DNA of 64,000 nt, taken from positions 169,310,652-169,374,651 of the forward strand of contig OY757012.1 in the NCBI GenBank assembly GCA_963580285.1. The letters are read 5' to 3'. This DNA comes from Lucinisca nassula (taxonomy: Eukaryota; Mollusca; Bivalvia; Lucinida; Lucinidae). Below, piece after piece: positions 9,473 to 19,100 of the stretch (position 1 is its first letter; each line of letters opens with the position of its first letter). The position numbers were made by a program, and so were the translations under genes. Below the pieces are notes generated by a model. The model was given only the letters and a program-made list of their open reading frames with translations, did no database searches and was not told where the DNA came from.

Positions 9473-9993
9473 ATGTAAACTTCGATCTAGGGTAAAATCC
9501 ACTAATTATAATGAGAGTTATGGCCCTTTGTTAACTTCATTGTTACATTTGAAAAAAAAAAAAAAAAAAAAAAAACGGTTTCCGCATGTATATAATCATG
9601 ACATATAGGTCAAGCTCGATTTAGTTTAAAAAGTTGTCAATTATCGTGGCGGTTAAGACCCTTTTTCAACTTTTTTTTTTACATAAAAATGATTGTTTTT
9701 GGATAAGGATTGCCCTGTGTGCCCTCGGCAGGGCATCTGTGTCGTATCAATTGACACGCGTCTAGTATTCTTATTTATCAGATGTCATGAAACAAAGCAA
9801 GACGTCTTGCACAATTTTACAAAACGGTCATATCAGATTATTCACAGACAGCTTTAAATCATATTTTGTCCAAGACAGAGCTCAGCAACTGTAAGGTGAA
9901 CAGTCTAATATAAGCTTAAACTCATTTGATACGCCATGCTTATCATGATCATTAGCAAGTTTGTTGACGTTCTGATAGAAACCAGATTTTTCT
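9473..9993. other. Unassigned sequence with poly-A tract
   Basis: It contains an A-run of about 23 at 9553-9575 and a T-run near 9670. No gene or further repeat was recognised. Confidence 0.4.
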
Positions 9994-10206
9994 TTAACCC
10001 ATATCTTGCTGTTCACGACAACCCCTATCGTTGCAAACAGTGTAGATCCAGATCAGATGGCTTCTGAAGAAGCCATCTGATCTGGATCTACGCTGTTTGG
10101 CATTCAGTTTATGAATTTGTAGCAATAAATTACATCAAGTAATTTGATTGGTTGACAGACAGAAATGGGTGTGGCATAAATGAATATTCAGCAAGAAAAA
10201 GGTTAA
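9994..10206 (+). mobile_element. pB-1: piggyBac-like MITE (TTAA target)
   Basis: TTAA is at 9994-9997 and 10203-10206. The ends are TTAACCCATATCTTGCTG and CAGCAAGAAAAAGGTTAA. The central palindrome (10035-10100) pairs CAGATGGCTTC with GAAGCCATCTG and GCAAACAGTGTAGATCC with GGATCTACGCTGTTTG. It is 213 bp long. Confidence 0.85.
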
Positions 10207-10353
10207 AACTTTAAAGGGGTCGAGGGGTTGGTGGGATGGGGCGAAGATGTCGTGTTTCTTGCGTCACTGGAGCGTCCCAACTGATATTGGCTTACAGTTT
10301 GGTAAGGGCTGCTGTCCTTGCAGCCTGTTTCTTCTGTTTTTACACTTCTATTT

Positions 10354-10589
10354 GGGCCCCGTCAAGCGATTTTGGTACTTATCGCCTATGCGAGCAGCGA
10401 AGGTTCAGGCGAGCCTGCGCATCCGCGCAGTCTCGCCAGAACCTTCACTGCTCGCCCATACAAGCAGTGAATCAAGAGGAACCTTCAAACAGAAAACCAT
10501 ATCCCTGGCCCCTCTGAATGGCTGGGCATGCGCAGTTAAAATTTGTCATGACGGAACGCTCGAAGACACAAATTCGCTTGGCGGGGCTC
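10354..10589 (+). mobile_element. M-GGG fold-back MITE, complete
   Basis: It is 236 bp and nearly identical to 8305-8540. The termini are GGGCCCCGTCAAGCGA and TTCGCTTGGCGGGGCTC, with the same nested GC-rich hairpin. Frames of 93 and 173 codons overlapping it are not genes. Confidence 0.85.
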
Positions 10590-10855
10590 ATTTATTTTCT
10601 TCTTTCTCCCCTGTCCCTGCACTTTCATCTCCTCTATACTGTCTCCCCCTTTCTATGGGAGACGTCACAAAATTACCCACACGGGTACCCCAAAACCAAT
10701 CAAAGGGGTCGAATTCAAACTGCGATCTTGCATTTGTGGCTTGGCTTACTGTAAGTTTGCGGATCTGATAAAAAAATGAGATGTTATGAGATGCTATGCT
10801 TGGGATAAAACTGGCCCTATCTGCTTATGCTATCCCGTAGGCCCTGAAGTGTTTT
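10590..10855. other. CT-rich flank and unassigned sequence
   Basis: The first ~75 bp resemble 128-215. The remainder shows no recognised feature. Confidence 0.4.
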
Positions 10856-10878
10856 CATCACGAAAACATGCCTACATA

Positions 10879-11112
10879 TTTTTTTTTTTTTATGGTTTGG
10901 GTTTTACGGCCCTTTCAAGATTATTTCACTCATATCGAGCCGATCGTTAATCAGAGGTGGGCGAAAACCGGAGTACCCGGAGAAAAACCACCTGACCTTC
11001 CGTTGCAGAACTTGGCGTCTCACACGTGGCCCGAGCGAGGCTCGAACCTACGGCGGTGAGACCTAATGACTAAGAGTCAGCGCTCTTATCCACTAGGCCA
11101 CGGAGGCCCGTT
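10879..11112 (-). mobile_element. SINE-2: tRNA-derived, V-SINE-like SINE
   Basis: On the minus strand the head is GGGCCTCCGTGGCCTAGTGG with a B-box GGTTCGAGCC. The central domain is TTCTCCGGGTACTCCGG, resembling the V-SINE core, and the tail ends GGGCCGTAAAACC plus a T-run complement. CTACATA flanks it (10872-10878 and 11113-11119), inside the Pal-A MITE. Other copies are at 31437 and 54288. Confidence 0.85.
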
Positions 11113-11362
11113 CTACATAATTTTGACCCCCCCCCCCTTAACCCCACTTTTAAATAGTAAAACTCGGGTTGTGGTGTACAGGGGTATAAATTATTGTACT
11201 TATTTTAGCTCAAAAACATAGATTGTGGGTACTTGTTAGAACCATCTCGCCGAGTCGGTTCTGCGGAGTACCCACATTCTATATTTTGAGCAGAAATATT
11301 AAAACTATCAGAATTTTTATCTGAACATTTTCGTTTTTTGTTGGTAAAATTTTCAATATATT

Positions 11363-11575
11363 TTAACCCTTATCTTGCTGTTCACGACAACCCCTATCTT
11401 TGCAAACAGTGTAGATCCAGATCAGATGGCTTCTGAAGAAGCCATCTGATCAGGATCTACACTGTTTGGCATTCAGTTTATGAATTTGAAGCAATCAATT
11501 ACATCAAGTATTTTGATTGGTTGATAGACAGAAATGGGTGTGGCTTAAATGAATATTCAGCAAGATAAGGGTTAA
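11363..11575 (+). mobile_element. pB-1: piggyBac-like MITE in a proven TTAA site
   Basis: It runs from TTAACCCTTATCTTGCTG to CAGCAAGATAAGGGTTAA and is 213 bp. It splits a Pal-A terminus, so the empty site ATATTTTAATAGGCG can be read, with TTAA duplicated. The central palindrome at 11402-11470 has complete GCAAACAGTGTAGATCC arms. Confidence 0.9.
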
Positions 11576-11657
11576 TAGGCGTGTTTTCGTATTGTCTGTC
11601 TCTGTGACTTCAGCCAGAACAATGACATCTGCGTAGTCTGATATGAGTATTCCGAGG

Positions 11658-11822
11658 TTAATATAGCCACACCCATTTCTGATTTTGAACCAATCAGATT
11701 ACTTGTTGTTATTTATTCCTGCAAATTCACAGTGTTGATCCTGATCAGATGGCAGGAATCTGATCTGGATCTACACGGGTTGCAAAAGTGGGGGTTTTCA
11801 TGAACAGCTGATTAAGGGTTAA
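11658..11822 (-). mobile_element. pB-1 MITE, reverse and diverged
   Basis: TTAA is at 11658 and 11819. On the left is GCCACACCCATTTCTG, the complement of the pB-1 right arm. The core ATCCTGATCAGATGGCAGG is shortened, and the end is GATTAAGGGTTAA. Confidence 0.75.
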
Positions 11823-11864
11823 GGCGCCAAGAAAAACTGCATCTGAAAATTTCGTCTGTTTTTG

Positions 11865-12000
11865 TCGTCTGCTGAATTACCTTGTAAACTTTTCAAACAT
11901 ATTTTTACATACAGGCAAATGGTGTGGACCCTGATCAGACTGGTCCTAGATTAACAGTCTGATTTAGGTCCACACTGTTTGCAACACTGGCATGGGCTGT
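11865..12000 (+). mobile_element. M-CTC-type terminus plus shared palindromic core
   Basis: TCGTCTGCTGAATTACC matches the M-CTC terminal motif. A palindrome with GGTGTGGACCCTGATCAGAC and TCTGATTTAGGTCCACAC then CTGTTTGCAAC follows. Similar modules are at 46215-46520. Confidence 0.6.
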
Positions 12001-12194
12001 AGACATTCAAATTGACCTCCGACGGTGGTCAGTTGAAAACAATGAGGTCAATTTGCACGTTTCCTGTTATTGGTATTCGTGGGCTGCAGGAAAGTCACAG
12101 GTAAGATTATTCTTGACCAAAAACGAATCTTAAACTAGAGCCAGCGTTTATGAAACACAATGCCCCCAACTGCTTGACCCTAACACTGCTGGCC

Positions 12195-12512
12195 AGGTAA
12201 AGTTGGCAGAACAGCAGAACCAGCAGAAGAAATGGTCAAGTTAGCAGAACAGCAGAACGAGCAGAACGAAATGGTCAAGTTAGCAGAACAGCAGAACGAG
12301 CAGAACGAAATGGTCAAGTTAGCAGAACAGCAGAACGAGCAGAACGGATTGGTCAAGCTAGCAGAACGAGCAGAACGGATTGGTCAAGATAGCAGAACAA
12401 CAGAACAGCAGAACGAGCAGAACGAACTGGTCAAATAAGAGTAGAAAATGATCATATTAGCAAAACAACTAAACCAACAGAAGAAATGGTCAAGTTAGCA
12501 GAACAACAGAAC
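12195..12512 (+). repeat. 39-bp minisatellite, left edge of the satellite block
   Basis: Repeats of a 39-bp unit (GTCAAGTTAGCAGAACAGC...) have shortened variants toward the right. As 39 is 13 codons, one frame reads repeated QQNEQNE and MVKLAE, but nothing marks it as a gene. The same minisatellite occurs inverted at 43511-43775. Confidence 0.85.
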
Positions 12513-12513
12513 A

Positions 12514-12577
12514 AGAAAAAAAAAAAAAAAAAACAAGACTACATACAAAGTCTCTCCAAAAGATGATGTATGCGGTT
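12514..12577 (+). other. Poly-A tract and 37-bp junction to Sat153
   Basis: An A-run (12514-12533) is followed by ACATACAAAGTCTCTCC...ATGCGG, then the first truncated satellite unit. The inverted counterpart lies at 43421-43510 with the same order: satellite, junction, homopolymer, minisatellite. Confidence 0.8.
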
Positions 12578-15500
12578 TTTTGTCTCGGAATTTTTTCTCT
12601 CTATACTTAGTCGCTATAAAAATGATGAAGAACGCCGTTTACCGCGCCTTCCTATCGCATTTATTAGCTGAGATATTGAGAAAAACATCATTTTTGTATT
12701 CTGCTGGGAAGATAGAGAAAAATTTTTGTCTCCGAATTTCGGATTTTTTCTCTCTATACTTAGTCGCTATAAAAATGATGAAGAACGCCGTTTACCGCAC
12801 CTTCCTATCGCATTTATTAGCTGAGATATTGAGAAAAACATCATTTTTTTCTTCTGCTGGGAAGATAGAGAAAAATTTTTGTCTCCGAATTTCGGATTTT
12901 TTCTCTCTATACTTAGTCGCCATAAAAATGATGAAGAACGCCGTTTACCGCGCCTTCCTATCGCATTTATTAGCTGAGATATTGAGAAAAACATCATTTT
13001 TGTATTCTGCTGGGAAGATAGAGAAAAATTTTTGTCTCCGAATTTCGGATTTTTTCTCTCTATACTTAGTCGCTATAAAAATGATGAAGAACGCCGTTTA
13101 CCGCGCCTTCCTATCGCATTTATTAGCTGAGATATTGAGAAAAACATCATTTTTGTATTCTGCTGGGAAGATAGAGAAAAATTTTTGTCTCCGAATTTCG
13201 GATTTTTTCTCTCTATACTTAGTCGCTATAAAAATGATGAAGAACGCCGTTTACCGCGCCTTCCTATCGCATTTATTAGCTGAGATATTGAGAAAAACAT
13301 CATTTTTGTATTCTGCTGGGAAGACCGAGAAAAATTTTTGTCTCCGAATTTCGGATTTTTTCTCTCTATACTTAGTCGCTATAAAAATGATGAAGAACGC
13401 CGTTTACCGCGCCTTCCTATCGCATTTATTAGCTGAGATATTGAGAAAAACATCATTTTTGTATTCTGCTGGGAAGATAGAGAAAAATTGTTGTCTCCGA
13501 ATTTCGGATTTTTTCTCTCTATACTTAGTCGCTATAAAAATGATGAAGAACGCCGTTTACCGCGCCTTCCTATCGCATTTATTAGCTGAGATATTGAGAA
13601 AAACATCATTTTTGTATTCTGCTGGGAAGATAGAGAAAAATTTTTGTCTCCGATTTTCGGATTTTTTCTCTCTATACTTAGTCGCTATAAAAATGATGAA
13701 GAACGCCGTTTACCGCGCCTTCCTATCGCATTTATTAGCTGAGATATTGAGAAAAACATCATTTTTGTATTCTGCTGGGAAGATAGAGAAAAATTTTTGT
13801 CTCCGAATTTCGGATTTTTTCTCTCTATACTTAGTCGCTATAAAAATGATGAAGAACGCCGTTTACCGCACCTTCCTATCGCATTTATTAGCTGAGATAT
13901 TGAGAAAAATATCATTTTTTTCTTCTGCTGGGAAGACCGAGAAAAATTTTTGTCTCCGAATTTCGGATTTTTTCTCTCTATACTTAGTCGCTATAAAAAT
14001 GATGAAGAACGCCGTTTACCGCGCCTTCCTATCGCATTTATTAGCTGAGATATTGAGAAAAACATCATTTTTGTATTCTGCTGGGAAGATAGAGAAAAAT
14101 TTTTGTCTCCGAATTTCGGATTTTTTCTCTCTATACTTAGTCGCTATAAAAATGATGAAGAACGCCGTTTACCGCGCCTTCCTATCGCATTTATTAGCTG
14201 AGATGTTGAGAAAAACATCATTTTTGTATTCTGCTGGGAAGACCGAGAAAAATTTTTGTCTCGGAATTTCGGATTTTTTCTCTCTATACTTAGTCGCTAT
14301 AAAAATGATGAAGAACGCCGTTTACCGCGCCTTCCTATCGCATTTATTAGCTGAGATATTGAGAAAAACATCATTTTTGTATTCTGCTGGGAAGATAGAG
14401 AAAAATTTTTGTCTCCGAATTTCGGATTTTTTCTCTCTATACTTAGTCGCCATAAAAATGATGAAGAACGCCGTTTACCGCGCCTTCCTATCGCATTTAT
14501 TAGCTGAGATATTGAGAAAAACATCATTTTTGTATTCTGCTGGGAAGATAGAGAAAAATTTTTGTCTCCGAATTTCGGATTTTTTCTCTCTATACTTAGT
14601 CGCTATAAAAATGATGAAGAACGCCGTTTACTGCGCCTTCCTATCGCATTTATTAGCTGAGATATTGAGAAAAACATCATTTTTGTATTCTGCTGGGAAG
14701 ATAGAGAAAAATTTTTGTCTCCGAATTTCGGATTTTTTCTCTCTATACTTAGTCGCTATAAAAATGATGAAGAACGCCGTTTACCGCGCCTTCCTATCGC
14801 ATTTATTAGCTGAGATATTGAGAAAAACATCATTTTTGTATTCTGCTGGGAAGACCGAGAAAAATTTTTGTCTCCGAATTTCGGATTTTTTCTCTCTATA
14901 CTTAGTCGCTATAAAAATGATGAAGAACGCCGTTTACCGCGCCTTCCTATCGCATTTATTAGCTGAGATATTGAGAAAAACATCATTTTTGTATTCTGCT
15001 GGGAAGATAGAGAAAAATTTTTGTCTCCGAATTTCGGATTTTTTCTCTCTATACTTAGTCGCTATAAAAATGATGAAGAACGCCGTTTACCGCGCCTTCC
15101 TATCGCATTTATTAGCTGAGATATTGAGAAAAACATCATTTTTGTATTCTGCTGGGAAGATAGAGAAAAATTTTTGTCTCCGATTTTCGGATTTTTTCTC
15201 TCTATACTTAGTCGCTATAAAAATGATGAAGAACGCCGTTTACCGCGCCTTCCTATCGCATTTATTAGCTGAGATATTGAGAAAAACATCATTTTTGTAT
15301 TCTGCTGGGAAGATAGAGAAAAATTTTTGTCTCCGAATTTCGGATTTTTTCTCTCTATACTTAGTCGCTATAAAAATGATGAAGAACGCCGTTTACCGCA
15401 CCTTCCTATCGCATTTATTAGCTGAGATATTGAGAAAAATATCATTTTTTTCTTCTGCTGGGAAGACCGAGAAAAATTTTTGTCTCCGAATTTCGGATTT

Positions 15501-15890
15501 TTTCTCTCTATACTTAGTCGCTATAAAAATGATGAAGAACGCCGTTTACCGCGCCTTCCTATCGCATTTATTAGCTGAGATATTGAGAAAAACATCATTT
15601 TTGTATTCTGCTGGGAAGATAGAGAAAAATTTTTGTCTCGGAATTTCGGATTTTTTCTCTCTATACTTAGTCGCTATAAAAATGATGAAGAACGCCGTTT
15701 ACCGCGCCTTCCTATCGCATTTATTAGCTGAGATATTGAGAAAAACATCATTTTTGTATTCTGCTGGGAAGATAGAGAAAAATTTTTGTCTCGGAATTTC
15801 GGATTTTTTCTCTCTATACTTAGTCGCTATAAAAATGATGAAGAACGCCGTTTACCGCGCCTTCCTATCGCATTTATTAGCTGAGATATT
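12578..15890 (+). repeat. Sat153 satellite, array 1a (about 21.6 units)
   Basis: This is a head-to-tail 153-bp unit (for example CGCCTTCCTATCGCATTTAT, TTGTATTCTGCTGGGAAG, TACTTAGTCGCTATAAA). Diagnostic variants recur 1,530 bp apart: GTCGCCAT at about 12917 and 14447, CCGATTTTCGG at about 13650 and 15180, AAATATCATTTTTTTC at about 13908 and 15438. This shows a 10-unit higher-order repeat. Since 153 is 51 codons and the unit lacks a stop in one frame, a 1,111-codon open frame (12580-15915) results. Variants are mostly amino-acid changing, there is no start or splice context, and a protein is unlikely. Confidence 0.95.
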
Positions 15891-16169
15891 CATTAGGAAA
15901 ACATGTCCGTTATAAATAATGGCGTCCAACATGGTGTCAGAAATAAGAAATTTTGGGTAAAAATGATTACATCTTTCTTATTTTTGCTTTCAACATAGAT
16001 TGTAGGTGCTCGTTAGAACCGCCTCAATGAGGCGGTTCTAACGAGTACCCACAATGTATGTTTTTGAGCAAAAATAAGGCAGATAAAGTATACCCTAGTA
16101 AACCCCACTTTTCTCTATATAAAGTGGGGTTTAGAGGGGTCTTCGTTTCGCGGACTTGTTATCGTGATG
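15891..16169 (+). mobile_element. Pal-B fold-back MITE inserted in Sat153
   Basis: It is 279 bp, starting CATTAGGAAAACATGTCCG and ending CGGACTTGTTATCGTGATG. The satellite on either side reads ...GAGATATT and TTGAGAAAAAC, against GAGATATTGAGAAAAAC in intact units, so TT is duplicated. The heart has the stem CGTTAGAACCGCCTCA/TGAGGCGGTTCTAACG. A second hairpin pairs AAACCCCACTTT with AAAGTGGGGTTT around a TATATAAAG. Confidence 0.9.
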
Positions 16170-19100
16170 TTGAGAAAAACATCATTTTTGTATTCTGCTG
16201 AGAAGATAGAGAAAAATTTTTGTCTCCGATTTTCGGATTTTTTCTCTCTATACTTAGTCGCTATAACTTCCTATCGCATTTATTAGCTGAGATATTGAGA
16301 AAAACATCATTTTTGTATTCTGCTGGGAAGATAGAGAAAAATTTTTGTCTCCGAATTTCGGATTTTTTCTCTCTATACTTAGTCGCTATAAAAATGATGA
16401 AGAACGCCGTTTACCGCACCTTCCTATCGCATTTATTAGCTGAGATATTGAGAAAAATATCATTTTTTTCTTCTGCTGGGAAGACCGAGAAAAATTTTTG
16501 TCTCCGAATTTCGGATTTTTTCTCTCTATACTTAGTCGCTATAAAAATGATGAAGAACGCCGTTTACCGCGCCTTCCTATCGCATTTATTAGCTGAGATA
16601 TTGAGAAAAACATCATTTTTGTATTCTGCTGGGAAGATAGAGAAAAATTTTTGTCTCCGAATTTCGGATTTTTTCTCTCTATACTTAGTCGCTATAAAAA
16701 TGATGAAGAACGCCGTTTACCGCACCTTCCTATCGCATTTATTAGCTGAGATATTGAGAAAAATATCATTTTTTTCTTCTGCTGGGAAGACCGAGAAAAA
16801 TTTTTGTCTCCGAATTTCGGATTTTTTCTCTCTATACTTAGTCGCTATAAAAATGATGAAGAACGCCGTTTACCGCGCCTTCCTATCGCATTTATTAGCT
16901 GAGATATTGAGAAAAACATCATTTTTGTATTCTGCTGGGAAGATAGAGAAAAATTTTTGTCTCCGAATTTCGGATTTTTTCTCTCTATACTTAGTCGCTA
17001 TAAAAATGATGAAGAACGCCGTTTACCGCGCCTTCCTATCGCATTTATTAGCTGAGATATTGAGAAAAACATCATTTTTGTATTCTGCTGGGAAGATAGA
17101 GAAAAATCTTTGTCTCCGAATTTCGGATTTTTTCTCTCTATACTTAGTCGCTATAAAAATGATGAAGAACGCCGTTTACCGCGCCTTCCTATCGCATTTA
17201 TTAGCTGAGATATTGAGAAAAACATCATTTTTGTATTCTGCTGGGAAGATAGAGAAAAATTTTTGTCTCCGAATTTCGGATTTTTTCTCTCTATACTTAG
17301 TCGCTATAAAATGATGAAGAACGCCGTTTACCGCGCCTTCCTATCGCATTTATTAGCTGAGATATTGAGAAAAACATCATTTTTGTATTCTGCTGGGAAG
17401 ATAGAGAAAAAATTTTGTCTCCGAATTTCGGATTTTTTCTCTCTATACTTAGTCGCTATAAAAATAATGAAGAACGCCGTTTACCGCGCCTTCCTTTCGC
17501 ATTTATTAGCTGAGATATTGAGAAAAACATCATTTTTGTATTCTGCTGGGAAGATAGAGAAAAATTTTTGTCTCCGAATTTCGGATTTTTTCTCTCTATA
17601 CTTAGTCGCTATAAAAATGATGAAGAACGCCGTTTACCGCACCTTCCTATCGCATTTATTAGCTGAGATATTGAGAAAAACATCATTTTTTTCTTCTGCT
17701 GGGAAGACCGAGAAAAATTTTTGTCTCCGAATTTCGGATTTTTTCTCTCTATACTTAGTCGCTATAAAAATGATGAAGAACGCCGTTTACTGCGCCTTCC
17801 TATCGCATTTATTAGCCGAGATATTGAGAAAAACATAATTTTTTTCTTCTGCTGGGAAGACCGAGAAAAATGTTTGTCTCCGAATTTCGGATTTTTTCTC
17901 TCTATACTTAGTCGCTATAAAAATGATGAAGAACGCCGTTTACCGCACCTTCCTATCGCATTTATTAGCTGAGATATTGAGAAAAACATCATTTTTGTAT
18001 TCTGCTGGGAAGATAGAGAAAAATTTTTTGTCTCCGAATTTCGGATTTTTTCTCTCTATACTTAGTCGCTATAAAAATGATGAAGAACGCCGTTTACCGC
18101 GCCTTCCTATCGCATTTATTAGCTGAGATATTGAGAAAAACATCATTTTTGTATTCTGCTGGGAAGACCGAGAAAAATTTTTGTCTCCGAATTTCGGATT
18201 TTTTCTCTCTATACTTAGTCGCTATAAAAATGATGAAGAACGCCGTTTACCGCGCCTTCCTATCGCATTTATTAGCTGAGATATTGAGAAAAACATCATT
18301 TTTGTATTCTGCTGGGAAGATGGAGAAAAATTTTTGTCTCCGAATTTCGGATTTTTTCTCTCTATACTTAGTCGCTATAAAAATGATGAAGAACGCCGTT
18401 TACCGCGCCTTCCTATCGCATTTATTAGCTGAGATATTGAGAAAAACATCATTTTTGTATTCTGCTGGGAAGATAGAGAAAAATTTTTGTCTCCAATTTT
18501 CGGATTTTTTCTCTCTATACTTAGTCGCTATAAAAATGATGAAGAACGCCGTTTACCGCGCCTTCCTATCGCATTTATTAGCTGAGATATTGAGAAAAAC
18601 ATCATTTTTGTATTCTGCTGGGAAGATAGAGAAAAATTTTTGTCTCCGAATTTCGGATTTTTTCTCTCTATACTTAGTCGCTATAAAAATGATGAAGAAC
18701 GCCGTTTACCGCACCTTCCTATCGCATTTATTAGCTGAGATATTGAGAAAAATATCATTTTTTTCTTCTGCTGGGAAGACCGAGAAAAATTTTTGTCTCC
18801 GAATTTCGGATTTTTTCTCTCTATACTTAGTCGCTATAAAAATGATGAAGAACGCCGTTTACCGCGCCTTCCTATCGCATTTATTAGCTGAGATATTGAG
18901 AAAAACATCATTTTTGTATTCTGCTGGGAAGATAGAGAAAAATTTTTGTCTCCGAATTTCGGATTTTTTCTCTCTATACTTAGTCGCTATAAAAATGATG
19001 AAGAACGCCGTTTACCGCGCCTTCCTATCGCATTTATTAGCTGAGATATTGAGAAAAACATCATTTTTGTATTCTGCTGGGAAGACCGAGAAAAATGTTT

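Larger units (their letters stand above)
10856..11594 (-). mobile_element. Pal-A fold-back MITE carrying two later insertions
   Basis: The pieces are 10856-10878 (CATCACGAAAACATGCCTAC), 11113-11362 and 11576-11594 (TAGGCGTGTTTTCGTATTG). Removing the SINE-2 and pB-1 insertions gives about 283 bp, matching intact Pal-A copies of 281-286 bp. The heart at about 11215-11295 pairs AGATTGTGGGTAC with GTACCCACATTCT. It is in minus orientation, judged from the order of its two hairpins. Confidence 0.85.

Noticed and set aside
10247..10768. 173-codon frame
   Set aside because: It lies mostly over an M-GGG MITE, and the same MITE sequence is found at 1-127 and 8305-8540.
12580..15915. 1,111-codon open frame as a real repetitive protein gene
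   Set aside because: It is a by-product of a 153-bp period with no stop in one frame. Differences between units are mostly non-synonymous, indels break the frame in other parts of the array, and the inverted arrays behave alike.
16110..16140. TATATAAAG in Pal-B as a Pol II promoter
   Set aside because: It is the loop of a small AAACCCCACTTT/AAAGTGGGGTTT hairpin that is part of the MITE. No transcript unit follows.
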